Origin: Chaetorhynchus papuensis
Taxonomy: Eukaryota; Chordata; Aves; Passeriformes; Rhipiduridae
Assembly: GCA_013396525.1 (NCBI GenBank)
Contig: VWYX01001140.1
Location: forward strand, 62,001 to 126,000
Reading direction: 5' to 3'
DNA: 64,000 nt
Positions within the stretch are counted from its first letter, which is position 1. Each line of letters begins with the position of its first letter. The notes under the pieces were generated by a model. The model made no database searches and was not told the origin of the DNA. It worked only from the letters and a program-made list of their open reading frames with translations. This document shows positions 13,144 to 26,100 of this stretch, piece by piece. A program made the position numbers and the translations under genes.

Positions 13144-14228
13144 ACTCTAATATCTGGATCTAGGAGCATATGGATCCTACACACACAGACGAGGACACAC
13201 TGTACAGACAGACCAGCAAGCACAGTCAATGACTGCAGAGAGTGACTAAGTGAAGACAGAGAGCTTTGTTCTGCCTGCTTTCCCTCCCTCACACCCCTGC
13301 CCATGCTCAGCAAGGAACAAACACTAATGGACCCCTGTTATCTGAAGGGTACTGCACGTAAACTTTACTTTGAAACAAAACTATGATACTGCAAAAATAA
13401 AAAACCCCTGCAATTTCAAAGTATGTACTTTCCCAAGCACCACGGACACACATAGCAGATCTTCTACCAGCTGCCAGTCTGCAGCTACTTCCCAAGAAGT
13501 GGTTGTGACCCAGATTTGAAGTTTCCTAGTCCTCTTCTGGTCCTTCCCATACAACATCATGCTGGGATCTCAGAAGTCATTCTGGGACTTTCAGTTGAAA
13601 GAGGAAATTATTGTTCGGGCCCCACAAAGAGAACAAAAGCCAATTATTCAAGTAGAAATTACCCATGATTTGAAAAGCAGGTGTACAATGTCCTATCCCC
13701 TCATCCTGAATGCAAGAGCAAATTACTTCAGTCATCTGACACAATGTCATGCTGTACCAGTGTACTTGTGCACCACAAGAGGTACAGTAGTTTACAATAT
13801 CTGCCCCACAAAAAAAGGTTTATGATTAGTAAAAATCTAGTAAATGGGAAAGCAATTATACAATCCTTGTTGTTCTTACAATCCTGCACCAGCAAACAAC
13901 TTCTTCCATGAGGCTTCAAAAATGGGAAGGAAAAAATCCCCCTTGCTCTTTTTCCCAAACAAAGACGGCATTATTAAACCATTCTCTTTGTTTTCCATAT
14001 ACTTCCCTTTAACATCAGAACAGGGTTAAACCTGCAGACAAGCCTTGTATCACGGAGATGTTCATGATTCTAACTGCAACAGAGCATCCTACTTGATCTC
14101 CTTGGCCAGACTGCAATATCTAGAAAGCCTACAAGAATTGTCATGGCTTTATATGCAACTTTGTGTCAATATGCTTAGCCTACACATCAATTCCCAGTGA
14201 CTGAATAGGTAAATAAAATAACCTTCCT

Positions 14229-14320
14229 TTACAAACAAAACAAACAAAAAACCCCCCAAAACAACAACAAAACCCCAACAACAAAAAATCCAAAGCAAAA
14301 AACCTAAAAAAAAATATTAT
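14229..14320. repeat. A-rich CAAA/CAACAA low-complexity tract
   Basis: Runs of caaaa, caacaacaa and ccccaa, read directly. No further structure. Confidence 0.75.
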
Positions 14321-15859
14321 AAAGAAATAATAATTAATGCTAATTAATAATTAATTAGACTTCAATGAATGAGATCTTTGAAAAGTAAATATTAGCAGCA
14401 GCAATGCAGCTTTCAAGTAGCAAAACTGAATGAACAGCAGAGATGCCACTTAGCAAAGAATTTAAAACCAAATAGAAAAAGCCAAACATAAGAACTGCAT
14501 CCAGTTTTGGGCATCACAATGACAAGAGCAAAGATCATCAAATTAAAAGCAATAACAGGCTTAGCCCAAAGAACTGAGTTGTAACAACAACAACAACAAA
14601 AATTCATGAATATACAACTTGTGCAAAACGATGACTAAGAAAGAATACAATCACCAAGAGTCTGACACATAGAATTTCGGGGTTTGTACAGTGCAGCAGT
14701 AGCCTTATTGCACCCTAGCCTTTATACACTTTGCATCAGAGTATGGTAATCATTAGTGTCCTATTTAAACTGAGATAAATAAATACTGCTTCCTATCAGG
14801 CAATCAATTTAATTTACCACTATACTGCAGGCATCCCCAGCAATAACACACTCACAGTTCAAGTGTGACGGCACCATGCCACACCAAATTAATGTAACTA
14901 TATTGGCAGAAAAGGTTATACTTTTCTTGGGGAGGAAGACGTGGTCCTTCAGTTTATCATACAGTTATAAAGCACCTAAAAAAGTAAAACTGGTTAGCAC
15001 AAAACTTTAGCCTCACACTTAAAAACCACAAGGTTTGGTAAGGATGACGAAGGTGTCCTCCTTAGGAGAAACCACATACTCAAGCATACCATAAGGAATA
15101 ATTCTGCAATGAAACAGGTAAGTTACCCATACAGGGTTCACATGCTTTAAATCTTATTTATGAAAGGCCATCCTTATCAGTTTTCCTCATAAGTGTGCCA
15201 TATGCAAAGTAAGCTTTCTATATCCATTTAAAATAAAACTGTCGGTGGTATTTGAGCAGCAACCCTATTTAGGCTGGGCTTACACCTTATACAGCTGCCA
15301 CAAAAGTTGCAACACAATTCTTTGGGTTCCTGAATGTTTCCAGCACATTGAGAAAGCTAAGCTGATGTTGCAAGCCATCTCCCACATTGTCTGTGGGGAG
15401 CTTGGTCACGCATAAACAAAACTTCACGTACCAGATGCAATTTTTACTGGATCTTTTCTCCAAAGTTGGACCAAGCTCAGGAAAAAAACAAACCTTTTCC
15501 TATAGCTCTATGTAGGTGTACAATTAGTCACTTCTAAGGACCACTTTACAGACTCTGAAAGAAACTTAAGAACCGTCTCCCCATGCTGCCACTACTTAGG
15601 AAGATGAGGCTAAATCTGCATCTTGCTGCTTGGGCTCCGTATGAAGTTGAAATTTCAAGTTTGAGATCAGCTCTGCACAATGGACAGAAGCTCGAGAGAA
15701 CCGAGAGACAAAACCAACTACAAAGTACATCCAGGTTTCTATTTACTGAGGTCTTTCCATGCACATACAAAAGAATTAATCACGTATGTGGGCTGAACTG
15801 TCAGAAGCTCGGCTGATCCCAAGTCTAGCGCAAACCTGGCATAAACATATAAACAAACT

Positions 15860-17600
15860 CCCCCGGCATCACAGCGCTATCAGCTCCCGGCGCTGGCAGC
15901 CCCCCGCCCCCGGCCAGCCCGCTGCCCGCCCTGTGGACACGTTCTCCCCGGTGAGCGAGGGTTCCGCCGCACAGAAGCGCTGGGGAAGCACCCGCAGCCA
16001 CCGGCCCCGCTCGCTGACACCGCCCCTCCCGCCCGGGCCGGCGACATCCAGGGCCGGAGCCGCTGGGACGGAGCCCGGGGCCGGGGTCTCCCGGAGGGGG
16101 ATGAGCAGCGCCGCGCTACAGCCCGTGGGCACCGGCGGGGCCCGGGAGGAGCCGCGGCGGGACGGGGGGCGGCCGCCGCCACCTGAGCACGGGAAAAGCG
16201 AGACGGGGATGCTTAAGTTTCCCTCTTTCCTTTCTAAATAAATCACAAACTAGAGCCCAGCCTGCCGCGCCAACAGTCCCGCCACCGGGCGGCCGCCCTC
16301 CGGCCAGTCCTCCCGCTCCCCGAATCGCCTCGCCACAGTCCCGGACGAGCTCGCAGCGCCGGGGAAGGGTGATACTCACGGATCTTGACTTTGCGGTGGT
16401 CGAGGCGGGCGAGGAGCTCCTCCAGGGCGCCGAGGCGGCGCTGGAGCCGGGCGTTGCGGTGGCACAAGGAGTCCGCTTCGCTGAGGATCCCGCCGAAGAT
16501 GTCGCCGGCGCAGCGGGAGAGGTCGGAGAGCTGCATCAGCAGCGACACCAGCGCGTACGAGCTGACCTGCTCCAGCGTCCCGAAGAGCGGCACCGCGCCG
16601 CGGCGGCGCCCGCCGCCCCCCTCCGTCGCCCCGGCGTGGTCCCCCGGCGCCGGGCCGCCCCGCTCCGCGCCATCCCCGCCGGCCTCTTCCAACCTGCACA
16701 GCTTCAGCGGCTCCAGGGTCCGCAGGGGGAACGGCATCGCGCCCGGGGACGGGGGGCAGCGCGGGGCACGGCAGCGGGAGGGGTGGCGGGGAAGAGCTAA
16801 GCGTCCCCGGCGCGAAAAGTCTTCATCCGCGCAGCGGCCGCGGTGACAAAAGTTCAGAGAGAGGAGAGGGAAGGAGAGAGGGAGAACAGCACAACAACAA
16901 CAAATGAATCGGGGCAGGAGGGCGGCCGGGCTACGCGCTCCGGGGCCGGGGGGGAGCCGCCGCCGCCGCCGCGGTGCAGGGGGAGCCCCGCGCGGCGCCC
17001 ATGTGCGGGAGTGGCCCCTGGAGGCGGGAGCGGCCCCGGGAGGAGGGAGGGGATGGGAGGGGAGCGCAGCGGAGCGGGGTGCAGCACCGCCGCACGGCGG
17101 GCGCGGTGAGAGCCCGGGGCGGCCGGGAGACAGGAAAGAGCCCGGCTTTCTCTCCCCAAAGTGAGGATGAGGCGGGGAGGGAGGGAAAGAGGAAGCGTGG
17201 GAGGGGGACTGAAGCGCCCTGGATACGGCTACAAAGGAGGAAAGCCAGCCAGAGGAGGAGGGGAGAGAAAGCCCGGACCAGCTCCACCTGGGGAACCCCG
17301 CGCCGTTGCAGGCACTTTTCTGAACGCACCAAACACCCAACCCGGAAAGCGAGAGCTGGAAAAAGAGGAGGAGGGAAGGGAGGGGGAAAAAAAGCCCTCC
17401 ACGAACCTGGGAAAAGCAAGAGGCCGCCGCCTACCTGTGGCTCCCCGAACTGGAGCCTCACCCTTCCCGGCCAGCCAACAGCCAAGGTAGCTGCTCCCGG
17501 CCCGGCCCCGCGGCGCTCGGTCCAGCAGGGATCCCCAGGGAGAAGCCAGCCCCTCCGGCCTCCTCTGCTCGGCGAAAGAGGCCGAGCAAGAGAAGGGGCA
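15860..17600. promoter_or_regulatory. NHSL1: CpG island / promoter of NHSL1
   Basis: The stretch is dense in CpG and GC in an otherwise AT-rich neighbourhood and surrounds the NHSL1 first coding exon. The 5' UTR and transcription start should lie to the right of 16737, but I see no TATA box and cannot place the start. Purine-rich GGAGG/GAGAGG runs are frequent at 16850-17210. Several long open frames on both strands here come from low stop-codon frequency in GC-rich DNA and are not genes. Confidence 0.8.
16380..16737 (-). CDS. NHSL1: NHSL1 first coding exon (WAVE-homology-domain form)
   Basis: The exon encodes 119 codons plus one base and ends at a consensus donor (GTGAGT, minus strand). It starts at the ATG at 16737-16735, giving MPFPLRTLEPLKLCR, the family signature near the N-terminus (compare MPFAKRIVEPQWLCR in NHS). 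After a Gly/Arg/Ala-rich linker (about residues 20-55) comes an amphipathic region, about residues 57-115 (SYALVSLLMQLSDLSRCAGDIF and on), which aligns with the WAVE homology domain of WASF1-3 and the NHS family. That domain lets NHS proteins join or compete for the Scar/WAVE complex, which drives Arp2/3 actin assembly at lamellipodia. I chose NHSL1 over NHS, NHSL2 or NHSL3 because CCDC28A and REPS1 follow in the human 6q24.1 order. The later exons must lie left of position 1. Base composition is very GC-rich because the exon sits in a CpG island. Confidence 0.82.
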
Positions 17601-18497
17601 CGTCTCCCCTCAGCCCTTTCCCCTGCCGCGCTGTGGGTCAGGCCGGAGGTGCTGCTCCGAGGCAGGGGAAGAAGAGCAGCCTGTCTGGGAACGGCGTGTT
17701 CTCTGTGGTTAATTTTTAGTAAGATTGACACTAAGGTAGGAAAAGCAAACCCGGGCCCACGACATGGAGTGCAGCAGCACCAAACTTTGCACATATTGCT
17801 GGTGTGGACCGAAGGCAGGTTCCAGCCCTGGAAGCCCCCGTGCTTTGCCCGCGTAGGATACAATCGGCTCTTCATGGAGATGACGGCTCTAATGAGCTAT
17901 TCCCCACAGAACCAATTTAGCCCACAAGCAACTGTCAACAGCTGCTATTTAATTTTAATTGGACAATGCCCTACTGGCTCTGGCTCCTGCTATATGATAA
18001 AGAGAGGAACCCAATCCCTCTCTTCTTGTGGGAAAGGGCCCTGGGGAAAAGTGGTTGTATAGTCCCTTCCTGCCTCATAGCTTGTTCTGGCTCCTGCTGC
18101 AGCTGATGAATCTATGTGATGAAAGAAAGAGAATCAGCTGGAGAGGTAAAGGTCCAGGGACGTATCCAAGTTCATTAGCATCTTGAGGACACACAGTTTA
18201 TGTAACAAAATATTCTGCATCATAGTATGTACCATCCGTAGCTTTAGCGTTCGTTACTTAAGGGAAACCTGAAGAAAACCATTCCAATCAGTAGTGTTTC
18301 ACAAATTCCTTGGTGCATGGAGAAGTATGGGGGCAAGGCTGCAGACAGAGGAATACAAACCCAAGGCTTGGTGGCACACTTGAGAGTTAAGATTCACAGG
18401 AGACGCTTGGGAGGATGATAGTCATAGCAAAAATTGCAAGTCACTAATTCTTCTCTTACATTAATCAAGGAAAGTTTAATCTTCAAGTTTTCCCTGG

Positions 18498-18518
18498 GCG
18501 GGGGGGGGGGNNNNNGGG
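18498..18518. other. Poly-G run containing an assembly gap (N 18511-18515)
   Basis: A G homopolymer breaks off into five N and resumes with GGG. This is a sequencing or assembly failure in a G-run, not biology. Confidence 0.95.
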
Positions 18519-20086
18519 AAGAAGCAATGCCATCTAGTGTTAAGAAAAATAAAGAACAAAGCCTCCTTTCTTCATACCTCCATCCAAACAGGTTACCGAT
18601 GGATAACTCTGCAATTTGGAATGCTCTCGCTGTTTTTGTGTTACAGGCAGTACCACTGAGTGCACATGTGCAATATTTATACAACCTGATGAGAAAAACA
18701 TGGTGCAAACAGGCGAAATGGTGTTTAATCAGGGGTTTAAGCATATAAGGAATCCAAAGAAATAGTTTTGCGATGGGGAAGCTGTCAGGATTGATTATCA
18801 GAGGATGGAAAGCAGTAATTTTGTCATATTGAACTCTCCTGGTTTTATTTTGGGACATAATGTCTTCATTAATTCTTAGATGTGTTTGTTTGGGGTAGTT
18901 GTTTGATAAAAAATGCGTCCTGTTCACCAGCATGTTTGAATGGAGAGGAGTGATTCTTTGTTTAAACTACAGGAGCACCATGAATGAGGTGGATTTCAGT
19001 ATAAAACACAGTAGGAAGAAAGTGGGCAAAGAGGTCAGTTCAGGTGTCAGCTGAAAAGAACCCACAGCAACACATCTGCCAGTGTAGATATCAATAAGGC
19101 TGTGAGTGTGTCTGATTGGAAATTACTAATTTTTAAGTTTAGTAATACGTGCTTTCAAAAAGGTACACTTACCAGTCTAAACTTTTTCCTGAAAATGCAG
19201 ATCACATCCTGACATTGCAAATACTTTTGTATGTTCTTATCTGTAAGCAGGAAAAGGTACTTAAAACAGATCTGAGCATGGGGAGTATAATAGCCAGGAA
19301 TCAAAGCTTTGGACAACACCTAAATGCAGTAAAGAGCCTTAGCTACTGCAAGTGAGTGGGATTTCACTGCCAGTGAAATCTACTTTACCTATTTCACTAC
19401 AGTCATATGTTTGCCAACTGTAAAATAAACTACTGTGACAGCTTGAATATTTCTGGTGGGAATAATGTATCATCAAAAATAAGGCATTTTTAGGACTGCC
19501 AGTTAAACCAAGTTAAGAAATAAATCTGAATTTTAAATGCACCGATGTTCTTGAAATATTCAAAGCCTCTGTGTTTATTCTAGAACAATACTATTTTTTC
19601 TCATTAATTTGTATGGTCTGTTTTTCTGGGATGGGTTGTTACCAAATGGAATACTCAGAAAAAAAACAGGTGTAAAATAAATGTAAATATTGAGTGACTG
19701 AAATGTGAAGATTGGTTAACTGAAACCAGTAAAGGGTGGTCTCCAGCTTGTTTCTTTCTGTGCTAAAGGAAGTGACATAGGAAAGAAAATGAAGGTTAAA
19801 TACTTACAGAGTTGGAGATTTAAAGTATTCATCATGCTGAAAAGGAAGCATTTAAAATTTCTACATTCAGCAGAAGTACAGACTTTATTAGGGATGCCCC
19901 CATCTCCCTCAGATAGCCATGCACATTTTCTGTGTCCAGAGGTCATGACTGGAAAATGTTTCCTTTTCTGGCAGAGCCGTGAGGATGCTCCTGACCCTTT
20001 TAAATACTCCTGCAGGCCCGGGGGGACACTGAGTCAAGGGAAGCACCGGGGGAGCCCCGGTGCTGTCCCTGCTGTCTGGCAGGACG

Positions 20087-20123
20087 CTGCCCTTGGGTGA
20101 GCCATCCCTGCCCTTGGGTGAGC
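20087..20123. repeat. Short tandem duplication, 21-bp period
   Basis: The 16-mer ctgcccttgggtgagc occurs at 20087-20102 and again at 20108-20123. Confidence 0.85.
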
Positions 20124-22989
20124 TCATCATGACCCAATTTATTCACACAGTGTAGTTTTTTGGCAATTGTGATGTATAACAGGTGGGAGCAAGAGGCTGC
20201 TTTCCATGTAGCTGCATCCACTGGAGAAGGAGGTCTGTGAGCTCAGTGGCCAGCAGTCACTTCCACTTGCACAGCTAGGCCTGGCAGACCTGTGACCCAG
20301 TGTTCTGGGTCTCACACTTCCAAATACCCTCAGTCAGGAGTGGGAGATCCTCTCAGAAGAGGAACAGAGCCTAGAAATATGAGAGACAAAGGAGAAAGGT
20401 AGACAAAAGGACAGCAGAGACTTCACTAAATATTTCAAGCCAATATTAATTGCATTTTTAATCAAAGTTCAAGTTCACTGGAAAGTTCATTATGTCTGAA
20501 TTGTAGCTTTCATCCCTCAGCATTTTAAGCCTCAAGTTAAATTACCAAATTAAAGACCTAATAACTTTCATGTTCTACTTCAAGAAACAGAAGAAAAGTC
20601 TTGTGGGACTTACTCATCACTCACTGCAGAATGAACACTGTTCTTCCCTGGGCTTGCTTCTGCAATCCTTTTGGGCTCTCAGAAGCAAGTGGTGAGTAGT
20701 AGTACAAAAGCCACATGGCCGGCCATGTAACATCAGACAGCTCTTCCTGAAATTGTACTTACGTGCCAAGAGGGTGGTTGAGATGTAGTCAGCTGGGATC
20801 TCCAAGCTCATCCATTGTATTTTAGTCCCCAGACTGAAGCTATTTGCCTGTGTAGGCTAGGAAAACCCAGCCAAAATGGATAGGCAGAAATAACAACAGT
20901 ACAGCTTGGAGGGATGGAGGAGGACATTTCTTGGTCACTCTCAGAGCAGCTCTAATGAGTTCGTTTGTAGTGGAGAAAGTAAGCTCAGTGTCCTGGACAC
21001 ATAGCAGCTTATGTATTTTTGACTTACTTTAGCTGTTGATCTGTAGAAGTTTGGTGTAAGCTTCAAACAGAGACAATTCTGCAAGAAATGTCTTTTCTGA
21101 CATTTTACTCTCTCTTGGTTAACCAAAAGTATGTGGATGCTTTCAGTCTTATTGGGCCACTGGGCTCTTTTAATCATCATGCAGTTAATTTCTGTCTTAG
21201 TAGAAAATCTTTTTCAAGGAAAGCTGCATAAGATAGGCAACAAATGGGAATAGATATGACTCCTGAGAAAGTTCAGTGGCACCAGATTTTTTTCTGTCCC
21301 TCATGACTACATACTTTTTGTGCATTATATAAATAGCAAATTATAAAATTAATCATCACTAAAAAAATTATAGCTGTTTTGCTGGGTTTCTTTAAACTTC
21401 TACACTACTACATTAGGCCACAGATCAACTTTGCCTGACAATGCAGCAGAACTTTCAATCCTCACTTTTCTTCCAGCTTACCAGTATCAGGGATTGGTAT
21501 TTTTGTGTGCTTGAGTTCATACCCAGCATGGCCCAAAAGACCTTCCTTGTCCAGAAATGGAACTTGTGGATATTCTTTTAAAACTAATAGTGGAACTTCT
21601 CTGATGATGACAGGTTTCTCTCTGACACAGGTTACTTACAAGGTCCTGTTTCCCTGAACATTAATAATTTCCATCTTTTGTCCACCCCAAGTTCTCCTTG
21701 TCTGGCATATCCCAGGATCATTCACCTGCTTGAAGCCCAGGACTGAGCTGCATTTTCTGTTTCATTATGCAGTATTTATTTCTGATTTTCTTCACCATGT
21801 TATTGTCACCATTAAACAGAGGCAGTAGTGTAATTCCAACACCTTCATCTCTGTTACTCAAAGAACTGAGTAGATGTATTCACACTTCCAAGGTAGATGA
21901 GTTCAGTATTTTCTTGAGCACTCTCTTAAAGATTAGTGGTTTGTTGCACCAGCCCCAATGATCTTTTCTCTTTTCTCCATCCTAACATTAAGCTGAAACT
22001 TATTCTTCAAGTCAGCCCAACTTGTGGTTTAGACCTTGGGTTGTTCTGCTTAGCTGGCCCCGGAGCTTTTCTGAGCTACAGCGCTCTGCCTACCTACACA
22101 AGCGTGAGAGTCAGCACACTGTCTTCTGCCAGCTTATAACCTCTCAAACCCTTTCTCATTTTTCTATCTATACAGAGCTGTCTTTGGATAAAAGCCATGC
22201 TACTAGCGGTGCAATGGAACAATCAAAGCTAACTGCAGTGGGAATGGCACCGTGGAGGAAGCGGTAGTTGTGATGGCCTAAGGATATGATTCAACAGCAC
22301 ACCAACGACGCGGAACAGCTCTTGGCCTCTAAAAGAGGAGCTCTCCCACCCCTGCTTCCTTCCTTCCATTCCTGCTCACAGATGCATGATCTGAAGCTTG
22401 CTCTGCAAACATCTGAACTCATCAGTGTAGAACTGTTGCAGTTCTGCTGCGTAAAAGGAGGGAGCTGACATGCTGTGAAAAAATTGCAGGAAAATGTCCT
22501 CTGCATTTCGAGGCACAGCAGTATGTTGGATCATTCTCAGGGGGCTGAACAGTGGGGACAATTGAGGCTGTGAATAGAAACACATGCAAGAGATCACAGA
22601 GCCTAGGAAAATACAACTGTAGCATAACAGCACCCTTGGAACTCAAGTGATCATCAGAGGGTTTTGGTCCTGGTGTTCAATTGAGTAGAGTGCAAAAAAA
22701 GACTGCCAGTCACCATGGTTCTGTGGAATTCAGAGACAACCTGCCTTTAAGACTCCAATTCTTGGAAAATTGAAACAATCCCCGTCTGTATCTCCCCAAA
22801 GAGAAACCAAGATGCTGAGAAATTATCTCAGTGGATGAATAATACTCCCACAGTTGTCATACTTATTTTCTTCATTTGGTTGAGGCATTTCTGTGTCTGT
22901 TAACAAAGTGCATGCTGTGCTTCCACTTCCTCCACGGCAGAAAAAATTCCAATATATTTGTTTTTCCATTGATAAAGTGGAAACACTTT

Positions 22990-23135
22990 CCACTAGACCA
23001 GGTTTCTCAAAGCCCCATCCAGCCTGACCTTCATGACTTCCAGGGATGGGTGTCCACAGCTTCTCTGGGCAACCTGTTTCAGTGCCCCAGCACCCTCATC
23101 ATGAAAAAATTCCTCCTTATATAAAATCTAAGCTA
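22990..23135 (-). mobile_element. CR1 LINE fragment
   Basis: The plus strand reads caaagccccatccagcctga, then tccagggatggg, tctctgggcaacctgttt and cctcatcatgaaaaaattcc. This is the reverse complement of the CR1 segment before its 3' end. Both termini are missing. Confidence 0.8.
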
Positions 23136-26100
23136 TGTATATATTCATTATTACTGAGTTACATAGCTACAGGTATGCAAACAGCAAGTGACTGTACACC
23201 AGGAATATGGATGTCACGATTTGTGCAAGTAAACATTCATCTGGAAAAACAAAAGCTGCAGGAATTATCGGCTGAAAATCAGAATAAACATATGGAGATT
23301 TCATAAATGCTGACCAAAGTCTTTTGCTGCCGTCCTTAGCTTTAGTGACAACAGATCATGTCGAAAGCTTGTGTAAGATCTGTATATAATTTTTATTTAT
23401 CTGGGACACTGACCACATTTATGTCTTCTCTAATTGTATTAAATGTGGTCTCCTTTGAAGCAATTACACAGTTTACATTTTGATTCACTAACTAAATATT
23501 GTAACAAAAAAATCTAAAACAATTTGAAAAAACATTCCATCAAACAAGACGAATTTGTATTCTTCTAACAAAGCTGATTATCTTCTCAAATGAATGCCTC
23601 AGGACTCAGGGTAAACAATACATCCAGTAGACAAAAGCCTCTTAATTGCATCCCAAACATGCAGACTGTGCTGGTCACTAAAGCAGAACTGAATTTCCCC
23701 TTAGGTATTAGCTTTCCACCACCAGGCACTACAGCTACAGCGAAGTACTTCTTTAAACTATATATATAACATTTTTTTTAAAAGATGCCACCCTGCTTTG
23801 TTTCAGTTACAAGCACAGAGGGATGGTGTGCCAATCAGTCATGAATGAGTTCTGATACATTGCAGCAGCTCCTGCCTCATAAACAAAATGCAGAGTTTGG
23901 TCACTGAAAAAACACAGGCCGTGATAAACCATCAACCAGCACAGATTTCCCCATTCTCTTCCTTGTGAGTGAGCACAGCTTGTCACTGGGATCTCCACCA
24001 TGGATTAAACAGTCACCAGTGAAATTATAGTGGGTGTGTGTGCAGCAATCTGTGACTCCACCCCTGTCTAAACTCCCCTCTCCATTTTTAGATTAAAAAA
24101 AAAGACAAAATATTTCCTAAATATATTTAGCATACTATCCATGTTCTGGATATTTACAGGATGCCAGAAAGAAATCTTTTTGTTTTAAGCTGACATCAAA
24201 AAATATTCGTTTGGGAAGAATTTGCCACTGTGGTAGATCATTAAAGGTCTCTGACTGCCTTGTTTCTTTTCTTCGGCACAATTTCATCTACCTGGTGACT
24301 GCTTGTGATGAGATAAAATGTGTCTGTGCTGCAAAGCTCAGTGTTTTGGTTTATATGTAAAGTCAATCTCAAAGATTGGCATATTGCTAATAAAATAGAA
24401 TAAAATATTTTCAAATTCCAAAATAATCACTAGAAACTCTGATGGTATTATGGCTATCTAGAAATTACACCGAGTAGTAAAGTCTATGCTACATGGAGTA
24501 ACAGCTGAGGATGGCTCAAAGCAATACGTGGGACAAGTGGCACCTTTGTATTTTCTGTGACCTATGCAATGGCAGCACCACTCTTTACAACTGGTGCAAA
24601 TGATCTGAATTACTGTTGTTGCAGAATCATTACTGTTAAAATATCTAACTTATACAAACAAAAGCCTTACATTAAATATAAAATAAATTGAGAGTAACAG
24701 AGAGGGTAAAGGAAATTAGGATTTTTAGCACATACTTCTCTTTGAATACTCCCAGAAGTTTGGGAGTGCCAAATATGTGATTATGCAATCACTGTAATAA
24801 ATGCAGCTGTGTTTATTTACTGTGTGGACCCAACAAACTGTACAAGCTAAGCATCAGTGACTTGTTCATAAATCAGTACAAAAAAAATGTAGCACAGTAT
24901 GCAAGATCTAGTCAGACCTTCTTTCTGTTCCAAGTGTTTTCAGATTTAGCAGAGTACACATTCCTTAGAGGACTATGAACATGCCCAGTTTTAATAATTT
25001 CTAGCAAAATAAATTTTTAGTTAGTTCAAGAAAAAACATATTAATGCTTTGCTTAATAGCATGGGAATCAACTTTTAAAAATAGTGAAATCCAGCTAAGG
25101 AAGTTCTGTTTAGTTTTTCTTAGAAACGTGGTGAAAGAAAGCGTAAAGAATTTCAGTGCATTTCAGGAACAGCTTCTTTAGAAGGAAAAAAAGTTGACTG
25201 TATTTAGCTTCTTTCCAGGACTCACTCTTGTGGTGTCTTTCCAGACGTTTGAAAACTTAATCCCTGGTTGTACATACACAGAAAAAAGAAATAAAACCCA
25301 AACAAAACCAAAAAACCAGTGTTACAATGATTCCAATTTGTCTCTTTGCTGTGTCAGTTTTTCTGTGCTTTGCATTTAATGGCAGCTGCAACTGCAGTTT
25401 TGAATACTAACACAAACATTGTGATCCACAACCAAAACATCGAAGTCATGTAGTCAGTCATTTTCCACGGAAGTCTATAACTCTTTACCATGCTTTCCAA
25501 ATAGTTGTTAATAATCTTTATTAACGTACCTTTAAAAGGAGGTCTCATTTAAACCCATTATTCTATTACTATTAATTAAAAGAAACCTTAAAATAGAGGT
25601 CTTCTGACTAATATCTGCTGTACCATACTATAATGAACTATTAGTCTAAATACAGTTGCTTTCAGTGAAACAGTGCTGCTCACATGCCCACTCTATTCCA
25701 TCACTGATTTATTTTAAAAGCTCATGTTTAAGCCTTAAACAATTTTCTCCAAAGGCCCTCTTTATTGTACAGCAATATGGTGCCCACTGTTACAGGTGTC
25801 CTGTTTGGAGCTGGGAACTCTAGCTGCTATTCCTCTTTAGTATTTCCAATGCAAAGGAAAATGCTTCAAATGTTTAATTTTTCCTATGCTAATTAGAGTT
25901 ACTAGAGTAAAATCATATTAAAAAAACCCCTACTTTAGAATACCGTTTAGTGCCTGCATTGCTTGGAAACAGTTTTCTGTACAGACATTTCTGTGTACAG
26001 TTATTTTCTTTAGGGAATGGATTTATGTTTGTTTTTAGTTCTGCATTTGTGTATGTCTAACAAAACAGAGTCTGAAATTACAAACACACTTCCCAATGTC

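Larger units (their letters stand above)
4691..16379 (-). other. NHSL1: NHSL1 intron 1, proximal part: no confirmed exon
   Basis: AT-rich sequence with simple repeats. The notable contents are listed separately: the 7.8-kb duplication, the coding-like blocks near 12.1 and 12.9 kb, and an A-rich low-complexity run at about 14230-14320. No NHSL1 exon 2 (the conserved segment ending in a PWHQQ-type motif in the family) was found. Confidence 0.6.
17601..22989. other. Intergenic DNA upstream of NHSL1
   Basis: No exon with convincing splice sites was seen. It holds a G-run with a five-base assembly gap (18511-18515) and a 16-bp tandem duplication (20087-20102 and 20108-20123). The segment at about 17880-17975 is unique sequence close to the NHSL1 island and could be regulatory, but nothing in one genome shows this. 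Confidence 0.55.

Noticed and set aside
16243..18062. Several open frames of 100-365 codons on both strands in the CpG island
   Set aside because: GC-rich DNA has few stop codons, and these frames overlap each other, are low-complexity (Arg/Ala/Gly/Pro) and have no homology. Only the WHD exon is supported.
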